DNA of 10,183 nt from NCBI GenBank assembly GCA_018678395.1, contig JAHHMJ010000040.1:1-10183 (forward strand), written 5' to 3'. A program made the translations under genes and the position numbers. Each line of letters opens with the position of its first letter. The stretch's first letter is position 1. This DNA is from Gemmatimonadota bacterium (lineage in GTDB: Bacteria > Gemmatimonadota > Gemmatimonadetes > Longimicrobiales > Gaopeijiaceae). Shown piece by piece: positions 1 to 6,321 of this stretch. The notes below the pieces were generated by a model. It saw only the letters and a list, made by a program, of their open reading frames with translations, had not been told where the DNA came from and made no database searches.

Positions 1-1605
1 CACCGGCTCGTCGGGGAACCGCTCCAGTGCGGCCCTGCTTCGTCCCACCGCCTCCTCGTAGCGACCCCCGACCTCCAACCGCACCATCGAGCGGATCTCG
101 TCGTGCACGCTGCGCGAGCCACGCGAGTCGTTCGCCAGGGCCACCTGAATGAGTCGCCCCATCTCGGTGGCCGACGCCGTCGGAGCCTCGTCGCGCGCGA
201 GGCGGGTCGTGTCCTCCGCGGAGATGATGAGCACTGAGTCGCCGCCCAGTTGAACGAACTGGGTGGCGCCCTCGAAGTCCGGTGCGGCGTCGTCCATACG
301 CAAAGCGAACTCCGCGATGGCCTCCTCGGTCGACGCGAGCACTTCGTGTGCTTCGACCGACGTGGAGTCCCCACGAACCGCCCGTACCGCGATCGCCCGG
401 GCGTCGAGGAGCTCGCGGAGCGCCTCCGGGCCGCCGCCCTCCAGACCCCGTAACAGATGGGCTCCGGCGAGGCCCGTCATGGCCGGAACGAAGGCGGAGT
501 CGTAGGCCAGAGCCTCTTCGAAGAACCGCTCGGCTTCGGCGACACCGACGGCGCCTTCGTCGCGGAGGGCGAACCGACCCCGCATGACGGCATCCTGAAC
601 CTGCGGCGCCACCGGCGCGGACTCGGGCGTGGCGACGGACGGCACGGGCCCGGCCGGCGGTGAGGTGTCCGCACCGGTCTCAGCGGGCGATGGGCTTTCC
701 GTGCCGAGGGCCCCGTCGGCAGACGTGACCCTGATCTCGGGTTCACCGTCCAGCCGCGAGTCGATCTCGGACGCGATCGCCTGGGCGACGTCGCTCTGCA
801 ACGCGATGATGTCCTGCATCTCGCGCTCGTAGTCCGAAGCCCAGAGGTGCGTGTCGGAGGCGGCGTGGACGAGCTGGACCGTGATGCGAACGCGCCCGTC
901 CGCGCGCAGCACCGACCCCTCGACCACCGCATCCACACCGAGATCTGCGCCGATCTGGGGCAGCGACTTGCCCTCCCGGCGGTACCCCTCGGTCGAGGTC
1001 CGGGAGATGACCCGAACGGTTCCGAGCTGGCTGAGCCGCGAAATCAGCGCCTCGTGCATGCCGGCGGCGAAGTAGCCGTTGGCGTCGCCGTCCGGCGAGA
1101 AGTCCTGCAGGGGCAGGACGGCGAGCGACCGGATCGGGCCGCTCGCGTCGGTGGTCGTCGCCCGCACGAAGGGGCTCTGCCGCTCGATCCGTCGAGCCTC
1201 GAACGCATCGACCGCCGCCGCATCCGTGCGGTACCACCACAGGCCCGCGCTCCCGGCGGCCAACATCGTGAACAGGAGCAGGCCCAGCCGCGGTGCGAGG
1301 CGGCCCGATGACGGGAGCCCCGCCTCCGCGTCGAGCTCCTCCATGGAGCGGATGCCCTGCGGCGTGATCTCGTATACCCACGCCAGCGCCACGACGACGG
1401 GGAAGAGCAGGAGGAACCCGACCACCACGACCCGCAGCGCGGCATCCGCCTCGAAGTTCGGGAGGAACGCCGGTAGAACGATCTCGGCCGCCTGAAGCAG
1501 CACGAAGCCGACGGCTCCGTAGGCCAGGGCGACCCGAACCACGTGTCGCCGACGCAACTCGGCGACGAAGCGGCCGAGTCCGGATGTCGGAGTGGACGTC
1601 GTCAT
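1..1605 (-). CDS. Membrane-anchored TolB-like / TPR protein (C-terminus beyond the window)
   Basis: An open frame of 535 codons runs from ATG at 1605 to the left edge without a stop. Residues 16-21 (ELRRRH) precede a first membrane helix at about 22-45. A second helix lies at about 57-77, then a WVYEITPQG motif (76-84), and a third helix at about 106-125. The positive-inside rule puts residues 126 onward in the periplasm. Residues 156-280 resemble the TolB-like N-terminal domain (COG5616 type): SLAVLPLQDFS, then YFAAGMHEALISRLSQL, then GVDAVVEGSVLR, then HLWASDYER. A Pro/Ala/Ser/Thr-rich linker follows at about 296-335. TPR-like helices begin near 336 (AERFFEEALAYD at 358-369) and reappear at the edge (YEEAVGRSRAALERFP). 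This architecture is common in proteins of unknown function in Gemmatimonadota and Acidobacteria. In relatives a DNA-binding, cyclase or kinase domain may come first; here the N-terminus goes straight into the membrane. A scaffold or sensor role is inferred. The ribosome site is weak, and the gene starts 98 bases after the glycosyltransferase stop. Confidence 0.88.
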   Translation of the reverse strand, partial: MTTSTPTSGLGRFVAELRRRHVVRVALAYGAVGFVLLQAAEIVLPAFLPNFEADAALRVVVVGFLLLFPVVVALAWVYEITPQGIRSMEELDAEAGLPSSGRLAPRLGLLLFTMLAAGSAGLWWYRTDAAAVDAFEARRIERQSPFVRATTTDASGPIRSLAVLPLQDFSPDGDANGYFAAGMHEALISRLSQLGTVRVISRTSTEGYRREGKSLPQIGADLGVDAVVEGSVLRADGRVRITVQLVHAASDTHLWASDYEREMQDIIALQSDVAQAIASEIDSRLDGEPEIRVTSADGALGTESPSPAETGADTSPPAGPVPSVATPESAPVAPQVQDAVMRGRFALRDEGAVGVAEAERFFEEALAYDSAFVPAMTGLAGAHLLRGLEGGGPEALRELLDARAIAVRAVRGDSTSVEAHEVLASTEEAIAEFALRMDDAAPDFEGATQFVQLGGDSVLIISAEDTTRLARDEAPTASATEMGRLIQVALANDSRGSRSVHDEIRSMVRLEVGGRYEEAVGRSRAALERFPDEPV

Positions 1606-1638
1606 GGAATCCGGCGAAAAGCGGTGATAGGAATCGGA

Positions 1639-1670
1639 CACTCCCTTGAGACGCCCGGGTCACTCCCTTG
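1639..1670. repeat. Two direct copies of a 10-base motif, 22 bases apart
   Basis: The motif CACTCCCTTG occurs at 1639-1648 and again at 1661-1670 (CAAGGGAGTG on the coding strand). It lies in the short gap upstream of the TolB/TPR gene, whose start is at 1605. The spacing of 22 bases start to start is about two helical turns, as expected for two half-sites bound on one DNA face. No convincing -35/-10 pair accompanies it. An operator or activator site is possible, but coincidence in GC-rich DNA is not excluded. Confidence 0.45.
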
Positions 1671-1675
1671 GTTAG

Positions 1676-1690
1676 ACGTCGAAGACGCCG
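1676..1690 (-). other. Small hairpin after the glycosyltransferase gene
   Basis: On the minus strand GGCGTC-TTC-GACGTC can form a six-pair stem with one G-U pair and a three-base loop, 14 bases past the glycosyltransferase stop. No T-run follows it, so it does not meet the usual picture of an intrinsic terminator. It may slow or mark the transcript end, or mean nothing. Confidence 0.2.
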
Positions 1691-1703
1691 AAGAGGTTCA
1701 TCT

Positions 1704-2735
1704 TCATCCGACGGCAACGAAGTCCACGCCCTCCACCAGCCCTCGTTTTCGAAGCATCGAACGGATCTCTTCGCGTGCCCGGACCCCGGCCACCGCGGCG
1801 ACGGTGAAGAAGTCCCGCAGCGGGTCGTCGTCGTCGTGCGCCAGAACCGGCACGCCGTGAATCTGCTGTCCGATCTTGCGCGGGTCCACTTCGAGGAAGG
1901 CCTGCAGGGGCACCCCGACCTCGGCGAGGGCGCGCGCGAACGTCTTGCCGACCGGACCCGCTCCGCACACCACCACACCCTGACGGGCCCTGGTGTGCAG
2001 TCGCGGCAGATGGTGTGCCCGACAACGCACGAACGCCGCCAGCGCATACGACGGGTGGGTGCGGGACAGGCGCTCGGGCCGGTCCCGCCAATCGTGAACG
2101 ACCTCGGGGACCGTGCCGAGACGCCACCCCGCGGCCCGCAACCGGAGGAGCAGATCGTGGTCCTCCGGCCAACCGGCATCCCGATAGCCCCCCACCTGTG
2201 CCACCACGTCGGCGCGCAGCATCCAGGTGGGGTGGGCCAGCGGGCATTCCACGAAGAGGTCGCGTTCCACCGCATCGGCATCGGCGAGGCTGTTCAGCCA
2301 CGACTCGTACCGCAGGCGCCCTGCGCTCAGCCGCTCCCGCGGAATGATGCGCACGTGCCCGCCGCAGACCGCCCAGTCCGGATGCTCGGCGAGCGTCGCC
2401 CGCTGTGTGGCGAGCCGCCCGGGCCGCATGAGGTCGTCGGCATCCATGCGGGCCAGCAGAGGCGCCCGAGCCGCCGCCCGAGCCGTCTCGAGAGCGGGGA
2501 CCAGGCCCCGGGGAGCCGTGGACACCACCCGGACCCGGGGGTCTTCGCGGGCCCGGTCGGCCAGTATGTCGGACGACCCGTCCGACGATCCGTCGTCGAC
2601 GGCGATCACCTCGAAACGGACGTCCGCCTGCGCGAGAACGGACCGCAGGGCCTCATCGAGTGTGTCGACCGCATTCCGGACCGGAAGGAGGACCGACACG
2701 TCGGGCGGGGGCCGCGGCGGCCCCACGAGCGTCAA
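1704..2735 (-). CDS. Family 2 glycosyltransferase with C-terminal Rossmann-type domain
   Basis: The protein has 343 residues from the TTG at 2735, or 340 from the GTG at 2726. Residues 13-215 are a GT-A fold of family GT2: VSVLLPVRNAVDTL at 13-26, AVDDGSSDGS at 45-54, and the metal/nucleotide-sugar DxD motif RMDADD at 96-101. The acceptor-side PEDHDLLLRL follows at 190-199, where E191-D192 is the usual catalytic-base region. There is no signal peptide or membrane helix, so it should act in the cytoplasm, adding a sugar to a glycan, lipid carrier or protein. Residues 253-300 form a second unit with a GxGxxG loop (G258, G260, G263) and the strand FLEVDPRKIG...IHGVPVL. This resembles the nucleotide-binding N-terminal part of PglD-like and related sugar-modifying proteins. 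Donor and acceptor cannot be told from sequence. Its start overlaps the stop of the upstream M16-like gene by four bases, so it is probably translated by coupling. Confidence 0.92.
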   Translation of the reverse strand: MTLVGPPRPPPDVSVLLPVRNAVDTLDEALRSVLAQADVRFEVIAVDDGSSDGSSDILADRAREDPRVRVVSTAPRGLVPALETARAAARAPLLARMDADDLMRPGRLATQRATLAEHPDWAVCGGHVRIIPRERLSAGRLRYESWLNSLADADAVERDLFVECPLAHPTWMLRADVVAQVGGYRDAGWPEDHDLLLRLRAAGWRLGTVPEVVHDWRDRPERLSRTHPSYALAAFVRCRAHHLPRLHTRARQGVVVCGAGPVGKTFARALAEVGVPLQAFLEVDPRKIGQQIHGVPVLAHDDDDPLRDFFTVAAVAGVRAREEIRSMLRKRGLVEGVDFVAVG

Positions 2736-4819
2736 CGACCTCCCGCGTCCACCAGCTCCAGCGCCACGGGGCGCGTCACGGACTCCATGCGTACCGGCAC
2801 GTGCGGAGCCTCCTTGCGGACGTAGAAGTTCTGGGGATCCCTCCCGTTGACCGACACCCGGAAGACCGGGAAGGTCCCGGCGGGGACGGTGATCTCCGTC
2901 TCTTCTTCGACGCGCATGACGACCTCGGCCACCGTACCCGCCTGCAGATCGGCGACGGGCAGCCGGATCTCACGCCCGACGGCCAGGTCCGTCGCCCACA
3001 GTGCCAGTTCGAGTCCGTCCGACAGCGTCACGCCGGGCGGCGCGGCCAGATCCACCGGCGCGCTCTCCGGTCCCGCTTCGACCGCCCCGCGCAGCCGATC
3101 CCCTCGGAGCTCCGCGTGGACCCGCACCCATCCCGTGGGTGACTCCAGAACGCTCTTCGAGGATCGGAATCCGAGTCGCGTGTCGACCACGACCTCCTGC
3201 TCGAGTCGCTGCGAACCGGCCTCGATGCGACTCGCGAAGCGCCAGCCGCCCTCGACGGGCTCGAGCGTCCGCACGGCCTCGCCCCGCGCCATTCCACCGG
3301 CCATGACGGAGTAGCGGAGCACCGCCGGCTTCAGGCCCCGCAGGTCGAACGACTCGGAGGGCGGGCCGGGAACGAGATCGGCGAGCGTGAGAGACCGGCC
3401 GTCGACATCGACGACCGAGACCTCTCCGAGCCCCCGAAGACGGGGTTGGAGAACGGTCGCGTCACCGGCCACGACGATGAGCAGTTGCTCGGGGCGCAAC
3501 CGGAGCGAGGCCGTTTCGCGGACCGCGGCGGTATCGAGCGCCATCCAGCGCGACCGAGCGCTCTCCAGACGCGCTGCCGGCAGCCCGAGGAGGCGGTGGG
3601 AAGTGATCTCTCCGGCAACCTGCTGAGGGGTCTCGAGAGACCGGGGCAGCGACCCGACCAGATACCCGGCTCGATCGGCCAGTTCGGACGACGGTAGCGC
3701 CGTCGTACGGAGGCGTTCGAGCTGGACGATGATCTCTTCGACGGCTGCGGCCGCGACGTCGGTACGTGACGCCGTGACGACCTGGAAAAGCCCGAGTCGG
3801 CGGCCCCGCTCCACGGTCGAGCGAGCGTCGTAGGTGTAGCCCAGCGCATCGCGAAGGACCTGCTGCAGCCGGCCAGGAGGCCCGCCACCCAGCACCTCGT
3901 TCGCCATCACGAGGGCGTCCCAGTCGTCGACGTCCCCACCCTGGAGCAGATGCCCCACGCGGATCTCGGCCTGGACCGAACCGGGCTGGTGGACCACCAC
4001 GATCTCGGGTCGAAGGCGATCGGGGGCCCGCGGGAACTCGATCGTCGGGCGCGCCTGCGGGAGCCATGAAGAGAAGATCCCCTCCAGGCGGCTCTCGACG
4101 CCGGCCGGATCCACGTCGCCGGAGACCACGATGAGCGCCCCATCGGGCCGGTACCAGGTCGCGTGATACTCGACCAGGTCGTCTCGAGTCAGCGCGGCAA
4201 CCGAGGCGTTCGACGGAAGGCGGCCGTAGGGGTGCTCTCCGTACGCGGCGCTCCGGAACGCCCGGTCGGCGACATCGGCCGGCCGCGTCGCCTGAACCTG
4301 CAAGCCGGTCAGAGCCCGTTCCCGCGCCTGGTCCACCTCCGCTTCGGGGAAGGCCGGCTGCGTGAGTAGTTCGGAGAGAATCTCGAGCCCCTCGCCGAGC
4401 GCGGGCGTCGTCGTGCTCAGCCCGATCGTGGTCCACTCTTCGGAGACTTCGGTCGCGAGGGCGATCCCCAGTCGATCGAGCCGCCGGCCGATGTCCGCGC
4501 CGGGCCGCAGGGCCGACCCCCGGTCGATCAACTCCGCCACGAAGGCCGCCGCTCCCTCCCGCCCCGCGGGATCGGCTACCGAGCCTCCGGGCACGACCAC
4601 GTTGACCGTCACGAAGGGCACCTCGTGCTGCGGCACCACGAGAACCCGCGCGCCGTTCGAGAGCGTGGCTTCGTGCAGGGGCGGCAGGACCAGGTCCCGC
4701 ACGGGCAGCGGTGGCGGCGGACCTCCCTGGGCCGCGAGGCCGGTACCGCCGAACGGCAGGAGCGCCACGACCAGCGCGGCTGCGCGCCCGAGCGGACCCC
4801 TCGTGAGCGGGCCGGTCAT
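2732..4819 (-). CDS. Non-catalytic M16-family subunit with C-terminal DUF3108-like domain, exported
   Basis: The ATG at 4819 is chosen because it overlaps the preceding TGA as ATGA. It also puts a signal peptide at the very N-terminus: GRAAALVVALLPFGGTGLAA (11-30), with likely cleavage after LAA. A GTG further upstream would bury that signal. The protein has 695 residues. Residues 43-480 are two M16 domains: LSNGARVLVVPQHEVPFV (53-70), the linker HPYGRLPSN, and the C-domain GGGPPGRLQQVLRDALGYTY (311-330). The HxxEH zinc motif is absent; the aligned positions are A92, A95 and E96, so it cannot hold zinc in the standard way. The Arg/Tyr pair of the C-domain is present (R323, Y330). Residues 499-695 are an added beta-rich region with EEETEITVPAGTFPVFRV and NFYVRKEAP, resembling DUF3108-type lipocalin-like domains. 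It probably pairs with the catalytic M16 protein encoded just upstream, and may help bind substrate in the periplasm. The DUF3108 assignment is less certain than the M16 one. Confidence 0.92.
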   Translation of the reverse strand: MTGPLTRGPLGRAAALVVALLPFGGTGLAAQGGPPPPLPVRDLVLPPLHEATLSNGARVLVVPQHEVPFVTVNVVVPGGSVADPAGREGAAAFVAELIDRGSALRPGADIGRRLDRLGIALATEVSEEWTTIGLSTTTPALGEGLEILSELLTQPAFPEAEVDQARERALTGLQVQATRPADVADRAFRSAAYGEHPYGRLPSNASVAALTRDDLVEYHATWYRPDGALIVVSGDVDPAGVESRLEGIFSSWLPQARPTIEFPRAPDRLRPEIVVVHQPGSVQAEIRVGHLLQGGDVDDWDALVMANEVLGGGPPGRLQQVLRDALGYTYDARSTVERGRRLGLFQVVTASRTDVAAAAVEEIIVQLERLRTTALPSSELADRAGYLVGSLPRSLETPQQVAGEITSHRLLGLPAARLESARSRWMALDTAAVRETASLRLRPEQLLIVVAGDATVLQPRLRGLGEVSVVDVDGRSLTLADLVPGPPSESFDLRGLKPAVLRYSVMAGGMARGEAVRTLEPVEGGWRFASRIEAGSQRLEQEVVVDTRLGFRSSKSVLESPTGWVRVHAELRGDRLRGAVEAGPESAPVDLAAPPGVTLSDGLELALWATDLAVGREIRLPVADLQAGTVAEVVMRVEEETEITVPAGTFPVFRVSVNGRDPQNFYVRKEAPHVPVRMESVTRPVALELVDAGGR
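2735..2744 (-). promoter_or_regulatory. Ribosome binding site and ambiguous start of the glycosyltransferase
   Basis: GGGAGG (minus strand, 2744-2739) is the strongest Shine-Dalgarno match near this start. It lies only 3 bases before TTG (2735-2733), which is short, and 12 bases before GTG (2726-2724), which is long. The TTG overlaps the upstream TGA as TTGA, so a ribosome terminating there could restart with little help from spacing. I favour the TTG weakly; the choice changes only three residues. Confidence 0.5.
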
Positions 4820-6237
4820 CGCGTGCCGTCCGCGGCCCGAAGCGGTTGGGCGATGACGACCGTCCGGTTCTCGGGCTGGAGCCACGTCCGCGCGACCGAC
4901 AGGAGTTCGTCGGGGGAGATCTTCCGGAAGCGCTCGAGCTCTTCGTTCACGCGATGGGGACTCCCGTGATACAGTGCGTAGCGCTGCAGCAGCGCCGCCT
5001 TGCTCGCGACGGTCATGCGCTGCGTGACCGCCCCGGTGAGCACCTGATTCAATGCCGCGGCCGTTTCGACGGCCGTCACGCCCTCGTCGAGCAACCGCTC
5101 GACCTCGGCGTCGAGAAGCGCCTCGATCTCCGAAGCCTCCACGCCCTGCACGGGGGCCGCACCCAGCAGGAAGACGCCCGGCCCACGCCGTCGGTCGATC
5201 CGGGCGACGACGTCGATCGCCGCCGCCTCGTCGTCGACGAGCCGCTTGCGCAGACGCGAGGCCTCACCGCCCCCGAGCACCTGCGACAGAAGGGCGAGCG
5301 CCGGATGATCGGGATGAACGGCAGGCGGGAGCGTGTAGGCCATCCACACGAGGGGCAGCCGAGCGAGCGGCGCCTCCTCGACCCGACGGCGCTCCCCGTC
5401 CGTCCGGGGAAGGGTCGGCACCGCAGGCAACGACGGCGGCTCCGGGCCGCGGGCCACCTCGCCGAAGTACTCCTCGACGAGCGCTCGCACCTGGGTCAGG
5501 GTGACGTCGCCCACCACCGTGAGGACCGCGTTGTTCGGCGTGTAGAAGCGCCCGTAGAACTCCCGGGCGTCGTCGGCCGTGGCCGCGTCGAGGTCGTCCA
5601 TCGAACCGATCACCGGGTGTCGATAGGGAGCGAAGTCCCTCAGCGCGATGGTGTCGACGGTGAGCTGGGACCCCGCGTACGGTTGGTTCTCCACGCGCAG
5701 CTTGCGCTCTTCTTCGACCACGCGCCGCTGGGTCTCGAAGTCGTCGTCGTCGATGCGCAGACGGGTCATGCGCTCCGCGTGACTCCACAGCGCCAGATTC
5801 ACCCGATGCGACGGCAACACCTCGCCGTACGCCGTCCGATCGCTGTCCGTGGTGCCGTTGAACACCCCTCCCGCGCGCGTCACCAGCCGCTTGAACTCAC
5901 CCTCGGCGAGTGCTTCGGTGTCTTCGAAGAAGAGGTGTTCGAAGAGGTGGGCGAACCCCGAACGGCCCTCGGGTTCGTGCGCACTACCGACGTGATACCA
6001 CATCTCGACGGCCACGAGCGGCGTGGAGTGGTCCTCGGAGACGATCACTCGAAGGCCGTTGTCCAGGCTGAAGGTGTCGACCGCCAGCGGAGGGATCGTC
6101 AGCTCATCCAGCGACTGCGCCGAGGGCCCCGAGCGCGCCGAGGGCGCGGGGGCCACACCCGCGATCGCGAGAGCGACGATGCCCGCCGCGCACGCGCGCA
6201 GGCGGGCACCGCGGGAAGAGGCTGGGGCAGGCGTCAT
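4816..6237 (-). CDS. M16-family zinc metallopeptidase, exported catalytic subunit
   Basis: The protein has 473 residues from ATG at 6237, typical of M16B peptidases. An N-terminal signal of Arg-rich start plus hydrophobic core (ACAAGIVALAIAGVAPAPSA, about 16-35) implies export, with cleavage probably near the PSA-Q site at 38-41. The inverted zinc motif is intact: HLFEH at 97-101, with H97 and H101 binding zinc and E100 as the general base. The third ligand is one of E175-E177 in VVEEERKLRVENQPY. E177 lies 76 residues after H101, the spacing seen in mitochondrial processing peptidase. The N-domain ends with FYTPNNAVLTVVGDV (231-245). The C-domain has LGGGEASRLRKRL (321-333), but the Arg/Tyr pair usual there is replaced by V334 and I341. 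It should cut peptides or unfolded proteins inside a closed chamber, completed by the overlapping downstream M16-like protein. No good ribosome site is visible before the ATG. The gene starts 84 bases after the fusion-enzyme stop. Confidence 0.95.
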   Translation of the reverse strand: MTPAPASSRGARLRACAAGIVALAIAGVAPAPSARSGPSAQSLDELTIPPLAVDTFSLDNGLRVIVSEDHSTPLVAVEMWYHVGSAHEPEGRSGFAHLFEHLFFEDTEALAEGEFKRLVTRAGGVFNGTTDSDRTAYGEVLPSHRVNLALWSHAERMTRLRIDDDDFETQRRVVEEERKLRVENQPYAGSQLTVDTIALRDFAPYRHPVIGSMDDLDAATADDAREFYGRFYTPNNAVLTVVGDVTLTQVRALVEEYFGEVARGPEPPSLPAVPTLPRTDGERRRVEEAPLARLPLVWMAYTLPPAVHPDHPALALLSQVLGGGEASRLRKRLVDDEAAAIDVVARIDRRRGPGVFLLGAAPVQGVEASEIEALLDAEVERLLDEGVTAVETAAALNQVLTGAVTQRMTVASKAALLQRYALYHGSPHRVNEELERFRKISPDELLSVARTWLQPENRTVVIAQPLRAADGTR

Positions 6238-6321
6238 GACGCGGGGTCCGAGGGATGCACCGAACGTGGTCCTACGTCCCAGCGTCGGGAATGTCGGAAC
6301 GGGACTTGAGCAGGGCCGGCC
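6238..6321. other. Gap between fusion enzyme and M16 genes, no clear signal
   Basis: These 84 bases hold no open frame of note. GTCCC and GGGAC segments on the minus strand could pair over a long loop. There is no T-run for a terminator and no convincing promoter hexamer pair. A vegetative promoter of unusual sequence cannot be excluded. Confidence 0.4.

Noticed and set aside
1676..1690. Intrinsic terminator after the glycosyltransferase
   Set aside because: The short hairpin is not followed by a T-run and the stem is only six pairs, so I list it only as a hairpin.
743..2281. A 512-codon minus-strand frame across the glycosyltransferase and TolB/TPR genes
   Set aside because: It spans two genes with clear motifs in other frames, and its low-complexity Arg/Gly/Ala translation shows no domain.
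1668..2825. A 385-codon plus-strand frame opposite the glycosyltransferase
   Set aside because: It is antisense to recognisable GT2 motifs and the composition is that of a shadow frame; there is no ribosome site or domain.
4820..4885. GTG at 4885 as start of the second M16 gene
   Set aside because: It would add 22 polar residues before the signal peptide and a 70-base overlap; the ATG at 4819 gives the usual ATGA overlap and a terminal signal.
4846..6309. A 487-codon open frame on the plus strand
   Set aside because: It is exactly antisense to the M16 peptidase, its Arg/His-rich translation matches no family, and such frames are common opposite GC-rich genes.
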